Shown: positions 1 through 8,645, counted from the stretch's first letter. The stretch is 64,000 bases of DNA from Streptomyces sp. NA04227 (GCF_013364195.1 NZ_CP054918.1:3523001-3587000); one strand, 5' to 3'. Numbers and translations are program-made. Notes: generated from the sequence alone by a model not told the origin.

Positions 1-615
1 GTTGAAGTCGACGTGTACGGCGAGGAGTTGGCCCTTCGCCGAGAAGCTTCCGTACACCGGGTAGCCGCCGTCGCCGTAGCCGGAGGAGTCGGTGATCACG
101 TTCTCCGGGCGCCCGAGGAGCGGCACGTCGAGGGGGCGGGAGAGTGCCGACAGCTCGTCCAGGAAGTACGTCTCCAGCGCCTCCTCGTCCCGCTCCCAGA
201 GGTCGTGGAAGGCGGTCCAGTCGAGTACCGCCACCTCGCCGCCGTCCACCCCGACGACATCGCAGCCGTCGGGGTCGGCGCCGGGGACGCTGGTGGGCAA
301 GGGCCCACGACGGGCCTCGGGCGGCATGCCGTTGCCGTGACCCGCGATGATCACGCTCAGGGCCGCATTGCAGGTCCAGGGCGTCCCGTCGTCGCGCGTG
401 CGGACGAAGCGGGTGACCAGGACCGGGTGTTCGCCGGGCGGGACGGGCACCTGGAGCAGCGCGTCGGGGTCTGCGTAGCCGGGGTCGCCCATGCCGAGGG
501 TTCCGCTCGGGACGGACACCTTGCCGAGCTCGGACACCGTCAACTGGACCGTCCGGCCTGCCGCATGGCCCTCTCCGGTGTGCAGAGCCGGGCTCGCCGT
601 GAAGTATTCGCTCAC
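1..615 (-). CDS. DUF4241 domain protein (3' end outside window)
   Basis: Reading leftward from a GTG at 615 gives 205 codons still open at the window edge, so the C-terminus is missing. The last visible part contains GYGDGGYPVYGSF followed by a LLAVHVDFN stretch, which is the characteristic end of DUF4241 proteins. The middle has VLVTRF and AALSVIIAGHGN strands typical of the same fold. No signal peptide is visible, so it is probably cytosolic. The function of DUF4241 is not established. It is divergent from the solute-binding lipoprotein gene. The start is inferred from frame and family length; no strong ribosome site is seen. Confidence 0.75.
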   Translation of the reverse strand, partial: MSEYFTASPALHTGEGHAAGRTVQLTVSELGKVSVPSGTLGMGDPGYADPDALLQVPVPPGEHPVLVTRFVRTRDDGTPWTCNAALSVIIAGHGNGMPPEARRGPLPTSVPGADPDGCDVVGVDGGEVAVLDWTAFHDLWERDEEALETYFLDELSALSRPLDVPLLGRPENVITDSSGYGDGGYPVYGSFSAKGQLLAVHVDFN

Positions 616-891
616 ACGGCCGAGCGTACGAGCCGGGTACGACAACGCGGCGGTCACCGGAGGGCGACGCAGTACCGCGCCTCCCCATCAGGGCACAGAG
701 GCCCCCGGCTCGATCCCCAACCAAAAGACTGGACGCCGGAACGGCACGGCCGAGCTCCTCGATGATCACCGGTTCACCACAGTGGCGGCCCAGAGGAGGC
801 CACAAGTACCGTTTTGCGGCACCGTGACGAGAAGACGAGCAAGCTCGGGATGCGCCACCCTCCCCTTCATGTGGACCTTCCGGAGGGCTTC
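616..891. other. Divergent intergenic region
   Basis: This gap separates the DUF4241 gene (leftward) from the solute-binding lipoprotein gene (rightward) and must hold both promoters. Open frames here only mirror their neighbours. The one clear signal is the ribosome site GGAGGG at 882-887, which serves the GTG at 892. Confidence 0.5.
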
Positions 892-2034
892 GTGAACAAG
901 CCTCGCCAGGTGCGCGCGGTCGCCTTGGTCTGCCTTGGTCTCATGGCATTCGGTCTCGGCGCGTGCGGGGAGGACGAGGCGGCGCCCCGGCGGGTGGCCC
1001 CTGCTGTGGCCGGCTCCGCCGAGGAAGCGGGCGGTATGGACGCGCTGATCAGGGCGGCGAAGAAGGAGGGCCATCTCAACGCCATCGCGTTGCTGCCCCA
1101 CTGGGCCAACTACGACGCCCTGTTCTCCGGGTTCGAGAAGAAGTACGGCATCGAGGTCACGGTCGCCCGGCCGTATGCCCACAGCCAGAACGAGATCGAG
1201 GACGTGAAGAAGTACCGGGGACGCGACCACGCCCCCGACGTACTCCAGCTCGGTGACAGCTTCGCCCGGTCCGCGGCCGAGCAGGGCCTGCTTGACCCGT
1301 ACCGGGTCCAGGACTGGGACAAGATCCCGCGGAACCAGAAGGACCCGCAGGCTCACTGGTACAACAACTACGGCGGCTACATCTCCATCGGCTGCGACGT
1401 CGGCCGCGTCAAGAGGTGCCCCGTCTCCTTCGCCGATCTGCTCAAGCCGGAGTACGAGGGCAAGGTCGCTCTCAACGGCAAGCCCACCGTCGCCGGCCAG
1501 GCCCTGGCGAGCGTGTTCGCCGCCGCCCTCACCAACGGCGGATCGACGGACGACATCCAGCCGGGTGTCGACTTCTTCGCCGAGCTGGCGAGGGCGGGCA
1601 ACTACAACCGCGGCAACCCCAACCCCGCCTCGATCGCCCGGGGCAGGACACCGATCGCCATCGGGTGGGACTACCTCAATCTCTCCTACGCCCGGCAGCT
1701 CCGCCGCATGGGAGTGAAGTGGGAGGTGTCCATCCCCTTCGATGCCAGTTTCACCCAGTACTACGCACAGGCGATCAACAAGCACGCCCCCCACCCGGCC
1801 GCAGCACGCCTGTGGGAGGAGTACCTCTTCAGCCCGGAGGGCCAGAACCTCCGGCTCGTGGACTATGCCCGCCCGGTACTGATGGATGCCATGGCCGAGG
1901 ACGGCACCCTCGACAAGTTCCTGGCCGCGAGGCTGCCCACGGTCGAGGGTGCGACGGCCTTCCCGACGCCGGAGCAACTGGACAAGGCCCTGCGGTTGGT
2001 GCGGAAGACCTGGGGCAATGCCGTTGGAGACTGA
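892..2034 (+). CDS. Extracellular solute-binding lipoprotein (orphan ABC binding protein)
   Basis: 380 aa starting at GTG 892, chosen because GGAGGG sits 4-5 bases upstream and the first residues form a lipoprotein signal peptide ending in the lipobox LGAC. An in-frame ATG at 814 would put 26 unsuitable residues before the signal. The mature protein has the layout of family 1 / PotD-like periplasmic-binding proteins: an N-terminal LIRAAKKEGHL segment, a DVLQLGDSF segment, and a C-terminal LWEEYLFSPEGQNL helix typical of iron, thiamine or polyamine binders. No permease or ATPase gene is adjacent, so the ligand and partner transporter are unknown. It is expected to be lipid-anchored outside the membrane. 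Confidence 0.88.
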   Translation: MNKPRQVRAVALVCLGLMAFGLGACGEDEAAPRRVAPAVAGSAEEAGGMDALIRAAKKEGHLNAIALLPHWANYDALFSGFEKKYGIEVTVARPYAHSQNEIEDVKKYRGRDHAPDVLQLGDSFARSAAEQGLLDPYRVQDWDKIPRNQKDPQAHWYNNYGGYISIGCDVGRVKRCPVSFADLLKPEYEGKVALNGKPTVAGQALASVFAAALTNGGSTDDIQPGVDFFAELARAGNYNRGNPNPASIARGRTPIAIGWDYLNLSYARQLRRMGVKWEVSIPFDASFTQYYAQAINKHAPHPAAARLWEEYLFSPEGQNLRLVDYARPVLMDAMAEDGTLDKFLAARLPTVEGATAFPTPEQLDKALRLVRKTWGNAVGD

Positions 2035-2389
2035 CCTCGATCGGGTGCCCCGGCCTTTGTCGTGACTCCGCTGTCGCGGCTCCGCCCCGCTTCGGCGCGC
2101 CGCACACCGGCGCACCGTCGCACAGAGGGGGCGCCCATCGGCCGCGTGACCGCCCCGGTCTGCTACCGGCCACTTGGGAGGTTTCCGTGGAGCCTTCCAC
2201 GGGCGTACCGCACCTTGCTCCACACTCGTCTCTGCTCGAACCGGCCGTCACATCCAACCACCGCAGCCGAACACCACGGCCGACCACGGGGGCCGACCAC
2301 CGGGGCCAGCTGCCGCCCCAACGGCTCCACTTGGACTCGAACCAGGGATGTTCGACAACCACATTCGGCAACCACACAGGGGGAAACAG
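2035..2389. other. Intergenic region, no gene seen
   Basis: 355 bp between the lipoprotein gene and a small secreted-peptide gene. I see no convincing coding frame. The sequence just before 2390 carries the ribosome site GGGGGA. Confidence 0.5.
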
Positions 2390-2548
2390 ATGAGGCTTCG
2401 GTCCCGGCCAATCCCGCGCCGACGTGCCGCCCGTGCGGGCCTGCTCGCCGCCGCCACGATCACCGTGCTCGGCACGCTCGCCACCCTGAGCCCGCCCGCG
2501 GACGCCCTGCCGTCGGCGGACCTGAACGAGCGGTGGTCGCGCCAATGA
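2390..2548 (+). CDS. Small secreted peptide or truncated gene start
   Basis: 52 aa from ATG 2390 with GGGGGA 5-6 bases upstream. The whole product is a signal peptide (an Arg-rich n-region, then GLLAAATITVLGTLATLS, then a likely ADALP cleavage area) plus about 15 mature residues ending ERWSRQ. It may be a real secreted peptide, or the 5' remnant of a larger secreted enzyme whose body was lost when the NACHT gene was placed 30 bp downstream. The clean ribosome site and signal argue that it is translated. Function unknown. Confidence 0.5.
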   Translation: MRLRSRPIPRRRAARAGLLAAATITVLGTLATLSPPADALPSADLNERWSRQ

Positions 2549-2578
2549 GCGACCGGGTCCGGCCGTGAAGGCGCCGTC

Positions 2579-4762
2579 GTGAGGCTGCGGGCTCTGCGCC
2601 TGTGCAGGCCCCGCGGCAAGCGGCCCCAGGTCACGGTTTCCGAGCACACCTCCAACACGGTGGCCGACGCCACGGTGCACGGATCGGTGCTCCTGGCACA
2701 GAACATCACGGGGAACACGTTCAACTCCCTTGCGCCGCAACCGAGTTTCGCCGACCTGCTGAACGAAGCAGCGGGCCTGCTGGTCCGTTCCCTGCGCACG
2801 CAGTGGGCCGAGGAGGAAGGGCGGCGGAAGGTCCACGATCCGTTTCCGCTGCCGGTGCGCTGGCGGGAGGCGCACACGGAGGTAGCGGACCACGAACCCA
2901 ACGTAGGACGCGCCCGGGCACAGGCCGCGCCGCCGCCGTCCGCCCTGTCCGGTGAACTCGCGGACATCGCGGCCGTTTACCAGGGGGTCCGCTCGCAGCG
3001 GATGGTGGTGCTCGGGCGGGCGGGCACGGGCAAGACCGTACTGGCCGTACGTCTGCTGCTGGACCTCCTCGGGCCGCCCGGGCACCTGCCGTCCCGCGTT
3101 CCGGTGTTCTTCAGCATCTCCTCGTGGAACCCCACGACCACGCCCCTGCGCCGCTGGATGACGCAGCAACTGGAGCGTGACCACCCGGGTTTGGCCGAGC
3201 CGCTCGCCAACGCCCCAAGCCTGGCAGCCGCGTTGGTCGACAACGAGCTGATCCTGCCCGTCCTGGACGGCTTCGACGAGATCGCCGACGGGCTGCACCG
3301 TCCTGCGCTGAGGGCACTCAACACCGAAACGCGGATGCCTCTCTTCCTGACCAGCCGCACCGACGAGTACGCGGCCGCCGTCCGCGGTACGGCGGTCCTG
3401 TCCGCCGCCGCCGTCGTCGAGCTGGCCGGGCTCGAACTGTCGGACACCGCCGACTACTTGAGGCGCAGCTCCCGCCGGGCACGTGACGGCACGACCGCCT
3501 GGGACCCGGTCCTGGAACGGCTGCGCGAAGACCCGCGGCATCCGGCGAGCAGCCACCTGAGCACGGTCCTGCGCACGCCCCTCATGGTCGCTCTCGCCCG
3601 CGACGTCTACAGCAACGCGCGGGACCGGACGCCGGCCGATCTCCTGGACGTCGACCGGTTCGGCAGCCCGGAGGCACTGGAGGACCATCTTCTCGACATG
3701 TTCGTCCCCGCGCGGTACGCGGACGAGCCCGCACACCGCCGCGAACTCGTCCCGCAGTGGCTGGGGTTCCTTGCCGGGCACCTGCGTCGCTCGCGTACCA
3801 CGGACCTCGCCTGGTGGCGAATGGGGACCGATGTGAACCGCCGCACCCGCACATGGCTGGTGGGGCTGCTCGGCGGTCTGGGCTTCGGGCTCGTGGACGC
3901 CCTGATCGCACTGCCCGTGAACTGGCTCATCTACGGCTACGCCCTCCCGGAGGCGATCGGGCTGTCCTTCCTGGAGGCGCTGTCGTTCGGTGCCGCCTGC
4001 GGATCGGGGGTCGCACTCGCCCATCTGTTCTGGGGTGCCGACGCGGCCGCCATGCCTACGCGCGTACGCGTACGGGTGCCGGTGTCGTTCTCCGGCGGCG
4101 GGTGGAGCCGACACCGGGCAGCCACCGGGGTCAGGGGCAGGTTCAGGCAATCGGTGTCACGCCTCGGAGCCGGGGTCCTGTACGGCTACGTCTTCTCCTG
4201 CCTGGGCTTTGCCGTGTACATCGTCCTCAGCACGCTGGCCCTGGGGGCCTTCGACATGGGTGACTGGGCCGAGACCATGCGGTTCCATTTCAGCACCAGC
4301 GCCGTCTACTTGGGCCTCGCCTGCGGGCTCACCCTGGCACTCGTCGCCGCCCTCGAAGTCCCCATCGACATCGACAGCGCGGTCAGCCCTTCCGCGCTCT
4401 TGCGCACGAACCGCGAGAGCGTGCTGGCCCGGACACTCGTGTTCGTCCTGGTTCTGGCAGTCCTCGGCGCCGTCTTCTTCGCCGTGTCCATCGACGTATC
4501 GGCCCTGGGCCTTCTGGTGTTCGTGGTCATCGGCGGTGCGGGCGGCGGACTGCTGCTCATAGTCGGCATGACCGCCTGGGGACAGTGGATCTGTGTGGTC
4601 CGCGTCTGGCTGCCGCTGACCGGTCGCCTGCCGTGGAACGTCAACGCCTTCCTGGAAGACGCCCAACGGCGTGGCGTACTACGGCAGTCGGGCGCCGTGT
4701 ACCAGTTCCGCCATGCGCGGCTCCAGGACCGGCTGGCCGAGGGATACCGCCCGCATCGCTGA
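2579..4762 (+). CDS. NACHT-domain ATPase with C-terminal membrane segments
   Basis: 727 aa. Residues 20-50 hold a glycine/valine motif (TVHGSVLLAQNI) that often precedes NTPase modules in Streptomyces. A P-loop GRAGTGKT lies at about 146-153 and the Walker B stretch ILPVLDGFDEI at about 225-235, with the double-acid DGFDE pattern of NACHT proteins. From about residue 420 there are five or six hydrophobic segments, for example GLLGGLGFGLVDALIALP. The C-terminal tail YQFRHARLQDRLAE is the usual NACHT-associated motif. NACHT proteins are STAND switches, and several act as phage sensors. GTG 2579 has a weak site (GAAGG) 8 bases upstream; a start a few codons downstream is possible. It ends 18 bp from a convergent RsbW-like gene. 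Confidence 0.85.
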   Translation: MRLRALRLCRPRGKRPQVTVSEHTSNTVADATVHGSVLLAQNITGNTFNSLAPQPSFADLLNEAAGLLVRSLRTQWAEEEGRRKVHDPFPLPVRWREAHTEVADHEPNVGRARAQAAPPPSALSGELADIAAVYQGVRSQRMVVLGRAGTGKTVLAVRLLLDLLGPPGHLPSRVPVFFSISSWNPTTTPLRRWMTQQLERDHPGLAEPLANAPSLAAALVDNELILPVLDGFDEIADGLHRPALRALNTETRMPLFLTSRTDEYAAAVRGTAVLSAAAVVELAGLELSDTADYLRRSSRRARDGTTAWDPVLERLREDPRHPASSHLSTVLRTPLMVALARDVYSNARDRTPADLLDVDRFGSPEALEDHLLDMFVPARYADEPAHRRELVPQWLGFLAGHLRRSRTTDLAWWRMGTDVNRRTRTWLVGLLGGLGFGLVDALIALPVNWLIYGYALPEAIGLSFLEALSFGAACGSGVALAHLFWGADAAAMPTRVRVRVPVSFSGGGWSRHRAATGVRGRFRQSVSRLGAGVLYGYVFSCLGFAVYIVLSTLALGAFDMGDWAETMRFHFSTSAVYLGLACGLTLALVAALEVPIDIDSAVSPSALLRTNRESVLARTLVFVLVLAVLGAVFFAVSIDVSALGLLVFVVIGGAGGGLLLIVGMTAWGQWICVVRVWLPLTGRLPWNVNAFLEDAQRRGVLRQSGAVYQFRHARLQDRLAEGYRPHR

Positions 4763-4780
4763 CCGACGAGCCCGCGTCGG

Positions 4781-5248
4781 CTACCGCCGCAGGTCCAGCT
4801 CGGCCCGTACCGTTTTGCCGACCGCGTTCCGCTTCAGCACACACCACCGGTCGGCCAGCGTCTCCACCAGGAAGAGGCCACGCCCGCTTTCGGCCAGCGG
4901 ATCGGGTACGGGTACGTCGCCCGGCGCGGGCGGCCGACGCTCGCTGCGGGTGTCCGAAACCTCTATCCACAGGCTGTGGACAGAGATTCCCAACCGCAGC
5001 TCGAAGGACCGCGACGGTACGCGACCGTGCGTGACGGCGTTCGCCGCCAGCTCGGCGACGATCACGGCGGCGGTGTCACACATCTCGCTGCCGAACGGCA
5101 CGCCCCAGTCGTGCAGTTGGCGCACAGCGGCGCAGCGTGCCGTGCGCGCACCGCGCGGGGTGGAGGGGAAGCGGCGGATGAACTCACGTAGGGCGACAGG
5201 TCGTTGGTCTGCGACCGCGCCGGTGGGGGTAGTGCGGTTGGCGCTCAT
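4781..5248 (-). CDS. RsbW-like ATP-binding regulator (HATPase_c)
   Basis: 155 aa from ATG 5248. A longer frame runs to 5578, but its extra residues are an unrelated low-complexity reading of the opposite strand. The N-box VIVAELAANAVTHG and the ESGRGLFLVETLADRW glycine motif identify a GHKL ATPase of the anti-sigma/serine-kinase type found in hundreds of copies in Streptomyces. It is cytosolic. It is divergent from an XRE/DUF5753 regulator and a DUF397 gene. This trio is the known WhiJ-type arrangement, in which the three products are thought to act together in developmental control. The target is unknown. Confidence 0.88.
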   Translation of the reverse strand: MSANRTTPTGAVADQRPVALREFIRRFPSTPRGARTARCAAVRQLHDWGVPFGSEMCDTAAVIVAELAANAVTHGRVPSRSFELRLGISVHSLWIEVSDTRSERRPPAPGDVPVPDPLAESGRGLFLVETLADRWCVLKRNAVGKTVRAELDLRR

Positions 5249-5415
5249 GCGCCCAATCTGACCTGCGGCGATGCAAGTTGGCCAGCAGATCGGCGCGTAC
5301 GCACGGTTAGCGTACGCACACGAGCGGTGGACAGTAGTGCTAACTGCCGGTGACCATGGCTGCGTCCACAGATTCGTGCGAGTGGCACGAGACGAGCGTG
5401 CAGGAGGTGGCCTGG
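5249..5415. promoter_or_regulatory. Divergent promoter region of the WhiJ-like triad
   Basis: 167 bp between the RsbW-like gene and the XRE regulator, the natural place for promoters and a self-binding site. The only firm element is the strong ribosome site AGGAGG at 5402-5407, placed 8 bases before ATG 5416. Confidence 0.45.
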
Positions 5416-6300
5416 ATGGCCAAGGGAACGTGCGGGGACGGCGGCAAGGGTGGGGCGGACGGCCAGGAGGTGAGCAGGGAAAGCAAAGCCGGAGAGCCCG
5501 AACCCTCGGAGAGCCTTCGCACCTTCGGCGCCTTCGTACAGGCTCTGCGCGAACACGCCGGTCTGAGTCGCGAGGCATTCGCCGAACTGGTGGGATTTTC
5601 GAAACATACAGTGGCGTCGATCGAGCAAGGGCGGCGGATGCCCGACATCGACTTCATTGAGCGGGGAGACGAAGTCCTGGGCGGCACAGGGGCGTTGAAG
5701 AAGGCCGCGCCCTTCCTCACCAGGCGGCCCGGGCTGGCCAGTTGGTTCCAGAAGTGGGCACGGTACGAGCTGACGGCCATCAGCCTCTGCACCTACGAGT
5801 GCCGACTGATTCCGGGCATGTTGCAGACGCAGGCCTACACGCGGGTGCTATTCGAGAATCGGCTTCCACCATTGAACGATGCCGAGATCGAAGCGCAGTT
5901 GGAAGCCCGTCTGGACCGGGCACGACTGCTCACAGACCTGCCCCACACGACCTTCAGTTTCATCCTTGACGAGCATCTGTTCCTGCGGCGCACGGGCGGT
6001 GTGGAGGTCACGCGAGGTCTGATTGACCACGTCCTGGAGATGTCGGCCCGGCGCAACATCGAGATTCAGATTTTGCCTCTGGCGTGCGATGTCCACGCTG
6101 GACTCAACGGCCCTATCCGGCTTCTGGAAACGCCGAAGCACCAGTGGTTGGGGTACTCCGAAGGACAGGAAAGCGGCCACTTGTTCTCCGACCGGAAGAC
6201 GATCAGTGTGCTCCAGACCCGGTATGCGAAACTGCGCTCACAAGCACTCACCCCCGAGGACTCCAGGGCCCTGCTGGAGCGACTACGAGGAGCGCTATGA
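5416..6300 (+). CDS. XRE-family regulator with DUF5753 (WhiJ-like)
   Basis: 294 aa from ATG 5416, selected by its AGGAGG site. An upstream in-frame GTG at 5350 has none. Residues about 35-90 form a helix-turn-helix (LREHAGLSREAFAELVGFS, then VASIEQGRRMPD). The rest is DUF5753, including the family hallmark YECRLIPGMLQTQAY and the C-terminal LETPKHQWLGYSEGQ segment. It is cytosolic and predicted to bind DNA. The stop overlaps the ATG of the DUF397 gene (ATGA), so the two are translationally coupled. It is most likely the DNA-binding member of a WhiJ-type module with the neighbouring RsbW-like ATPase. Confidence 0.93.
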   Translation: MAKGTCGDGGKGGADGQEVSRESKAGEPEPSESLRTFGAFVQALREHAGLSREAFAELVGFSKHTVASIEQGRRMPDIDFIERGDEVLGGTGALKKAAPFLTRRPGLASWFQKWARYELTAISLCTYECRLIPGMLQTQAYTRVLFENRLPPLNDAEIEAQLEARLDRARLLTDLPHTTFSFILDEHLFLRRTGGVEVTRGLIDHVLEMSARRNIEIQILPLACDVHAGLNGPIRLLETPKHQWLGYSEGQESGHLFSDRKTISVLQTRYAKLRSQALTPEDSRALLERLRGAL

Positions 6301-6548
6301 GTACATCCACGTTGATGTGGTTCAAGAGCAGCTACAGCGGTGACTCCGGCGACGACTGCATAGAAGTAGCCCTCTCCTGGCACAAGTCGAGCTACAGCGG
6401 AAGCTCCGGCGACGACTGCGTAGAAGTAGCCGAATGCCCCCAAACAATCCACATCCGGGACTCAAAGAACAAGCGCGGCCCGCAGCTTGCGCTTTCGCCC
6501 GGCGCGTGGACCAATTTCCTCTCGTACGCCTCCGCGCAGACGGTCTGA
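6297..6548 (+). CDS. DUF397 protein with duplicated N-terminal motif
   Basis: 83 aa overlapping the upstream regulator by 4 bases. DUF397 proteins usually run W-x-KSSYSG...CVEVA, then an RDSK segment, then an F-x(5-8) tail. All parts are here, but the first motif occurs twice (WFKSSYSGDSGDDCIEVA and WHKSSYSGSSGDDCVEVA). The cause is an in-frame 60-bp duplication at 6318-6377 and 6378-6437. DUF397 proteins are small partners of WhiJ-like regulators. The doubled motif is unusual and could change how it binds its partner. Confidence 0.92.
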   Translation: MSTSTLMWFKSSYSGDSGDDCIEVALSWHKSSYSGSSGDDCVEVAECPQTIHIRDSKNKRGPQLALSPGAWTNFLSYASAQTV

Positions 6549-6587
6549 CGTACGTCCCGTATTGGGTGCTGGTGAGGGAGCTGAGCA

Positions 6588-8021
6588 GTGGCGGGCGGGG
6601 ATTCTCGAAGACGGGGTATCGGTAGCGGCCGGGCGGGAGTACGGGTCCGGCGGTTCGGTACCGCCGTCTGCTGCGCCGCCCTCCTGCTCACCGCCTGCGG
6701 CCCCTTCGGCGACGACGGCAAGGACGAGAGCGCTCCCGAGAAGCGGGCCGTTCAGGACGCACCGGTCGACCCAGTACCGCTCGGCGACGGCAGCACGGCA
6801 CAGGACGACTTCAACGGCGACGGCGCCCGCGACCTGATCCTCAACGACCTGGTGAAGGACGACTCGCACGGCGACGACCTCGGTATCGGTGTCGTCTACG
6901 GCGTGCCCGTCAAGGGCGAGCCCGGGGGCAAGCGAAGCGCCGGACTCCGGCCGCGTACAAGGCAGTTGCTCAACCCGACGCGCCAAGCCGCCGAGGTGAA
7001 GGGGCAGTTGCCCGCCACGTTCGTCGCCGAGGCCGCGTGCGACCTGGACAAGGACGGCTTCACGGACCTGGTGGTGTCCACGGACCCGCCCTACGACGGA
7101 CAGGGCCAGCCGCCGGTACCACTCCAACTGCTCTTCGGCTCGCCAAAGGGCCTGCCCGGCAAGGCGGTTGTGCTGCGCATCCCGGCGGGTGCCCGCTTCG
7201 GCAACGACTGGCCGGACCAGCCGGTGTGCGGCGACTTCGACGGGGACGGCGACCAGGACCTCGTCGTACACGCCACCGAGGGCCGACTCAGCTTCCTCCA
7301 GGGGCCGTTCACCCGTGGCGGCGCACCGCGCGAGGCGGGCAAGGCCCTGCGCTCCCCCGGCGCCTTCCCCACCGGACCCGCCCACGACGTCGACGGGGAC
7401 GGCGACGACGACCTGCTCGTCCGCTCGGGCGGCCGTAACGCCAAGTCGGCCGTGGTGTTCGGCTCGACGACCGGACCGGACGAGACGGGCGTACTGCTCC
7501 CGGCCGGAACCGCCGCCGTACTCGGGGAGTTCGGGCGCGCGAAGGGCACCGACGCGGCGATCCTCACGAAGACCGGCGTCGCCCTCCGCTACCAGATCCC
7601 GGGCACTTTGCGCGGCACCCTCGACCTGTCCGGCAGCGCCGACGGCGACGCGGGCACCCTCAACTCCCTCGAAGCCGCCGACTTCAACGGCGACGGGTAC
7701 ACCGACCTCGTCCTCGGCAGCGACAGCGACAGCGGGAAGCTGCGGCTGATCCCCGGAACCGCGAACGGCCCGTCCACAAAGGGCATCGTGACCGTGGACG
7801 CACAGGGGGACGGCAAGAACTTCGCCGGTACACGCCCTCAGGTGCTGAAGGCCGCCGACTTCGACGGGGACGGGCGGGCGGACCTCGTCGTCCGGCTGGT
7901 GAAGGGCAAGGACGACCAGGTGGCCGTATATCCCGGAAGCGAGAAGGGACTTGTGGCCACCGAGCACCCCCTGACGTTCACCACGACGCTGTTCGCGGGA
8001 ATGGGGCCGGACTCGGAATAG
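6588..8021 (+). CDS. FG-GAP/VCBS-repeat lipoprotein
   Basis: 477 aa from GTG 6588, with GAGGGAG 7 bases upstream. The twin-Arg-rich N-terminus and hydrophobic stretch end in the lipobox LLTAC, so it should be an exported lipoprotein. At least six calcium-type FG-GAP repeats are visible (DDFNGDGARDLI, CDLDKDGFTDLV, GDFDGDGDQDLV, HDVDGDGDDDLL, ADFNGDGYTDLV, ADFDGDGRADLV), consistent with an integrin-like beta-propeller. The family is common at the Streptomyces surface; the role is adhesion or scaffold binding by inference. It is convergent with the Cys-rich gene. Confidence 0.88.
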   Translation: MAGGDSRRRGIGSGRAGVRVRRFGTAVCCAALLLTACGPFGDDGKDESAPEKRAVQDAPVDPVPLGDGSTAQDDFNGDGARDLILNDLVKDDSHGDDLGIGVVYGVPVKGEPGGKRSAGLRPRTRQLLNPTRQAAEVKGQLPATFVAEAACDLDKDGFTDLVVSTDPPYDGQGQPPVPLQLLFGSPKGLPGKAVVLRIPAGARFGNDWPDQPVCGDFDGDGDQDLVVHATEGRLSFLQGPFTRGGAPREAGKALRSPGAFPTGPAHDVDGDGDDDLLVRSGGRNAKSAVVFGSTTGPDETGVLLPAGTAAVLGEFGRAKGTDAAILTKTGVALRYQIPGTLRGTLDLSGSADGDAGTLNSLEAADFNGDGYTDLVLGSDSDSGKLRLIPGTANGPSTKGIVTVDAQGDGKNFAGTRPQVLKAADFDGDGRADLVVRLVKGKDDQVAVYPGSEKGLVATEHPLTFTTTLFAGMGPDSE

Positions 8022-8084
8022 GCGTCGGTACGTACCGGTAAGGGTCACTACGTATCCGTACGACCTGTCCCGTCCCGGCCCCGT

Positions 8085-8585
8085 TCAGTCGTCCCCGTCG
8101 TCCACCCACCGCTCGCGGCAACGGCGGCAGACTCCGCCCCACTGGGGGCGGTCCCAGTCGTGTTCGGTCACGTGGTGGAAGTCCATGAGGTCGCAGCGGC
8201 GGCAGAACCGCGCGTAGTCGCACGGCGTCGGCTTCTCGTGCGGGGACGTGTAGCGGGGCCGCTTGTCCGCGGGCAGGTCGGCCACCGGTACGTAGCGATA
8301 GAACTCGTGCCGTACGGTCTCGTCCTCGACCCCGCAACGGGTACAGGCCCGCACGGTGCGGCACGGGTGGTCCGTCGGCCTGGCGTCGCCGTAGTCGTGG
8401 ATCAGGCCGGTCCGCCGGACCCAGCCGCAGTACGGACAGCGCCGCTCGTGGCGGCAGGGGTGGAAGACCTCGGTACCGAGAGGGCGGCCGAAGTCCTGGG
8501 CCGTGTACAACTCGGTCTCGTGCAGGGCGAGTCGGCAGCGCAGCCGACGGCGCGCGGTCCCGCCTTTCGCGATGTCCACGTCCAA
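8085..8585 (-). CDS. Cys-rich (zinc-ribbon-like) hypothetical protein
   Basis: 166 aa if started at TTG 8585; GTG 8579 is an equally plausible start two codons in. Four Cys pairs spaced C-x2-C or similar (CPYCGW, CTRCGV, CRRCDL, CRRCRE), plus isolated Cys and His residues, point to structural zinc sites. There is no signal peptide or membrane segment. I do not recognise the family. It is preceded by a GGGGGG-rich stretch that could serve as ribosome site. It lies in tandem behind the questin-oxidase-like gene, 60 bp away, possibly on the same transcript. Confidence 0.65.
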   Translation of the reverse strand: MDVDIAKGGTARRRLRCRLALHETELYTAQDFGRPLGTEVFHPCRHERRCPYCGWVRRTGLIHDYGDARPTDHPCRTVRACTRCGVEDETVRHEFYRYVPVADLPADKRPRYTSPHEKPTPCDYARFCRRCDLMDFHHVTEHDWDRPQWGGVCRRCRERWVDDGDD

Positions 8586-8600
8586 CGCCCCCCACGTTCA

Positions 8601-8640
8601 ACGCTCCTCAAGGATCCCCAAGGTTCCTCAAGGCCCCTCA
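8601..8640. repeat. Short tandem repeats (about 10 bp) after a stop codon
   Basis: Degenerate units around CCTCAAGG (cctcaagg, ccccaagg, cctcaagg, cccctcag) lie immediately 3' of the stop codon of the gene ending at 8646. Confidence 0.55.
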
Positions 8641-8645
8641 GATCC

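Noticed and set aside
2315..2350. tRNA-like T-arm (CCTGGTTCGAGTCC on the minus strand)
   Set aside because: The sequence around it gives no acceptor, D or anticodon stem, and the T-stem has a mismatch. It is probably chance.
1829..4150. Minus-strand open frame of 773 codons opposite the solute-binding and NACHT genes
   Set aside because: It spans two well-supported plus-strand genes and an intergenic region, and its translation is Arg/Gly/Pro-rich without motifs.
5249..5578. N-terminal extension of the RsbW-like protein to 265 residues
   Set aside because: The extra residues come from reading the opposite strand of the XRE gene start, and the ATG at 5248 gives the normal family length.
8026..8037. 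12-bp palindrome CGGTACGTACCG between convergent genes
   Set aside because: It lies where a terminator is expected and is too short and isolated to call an operator.
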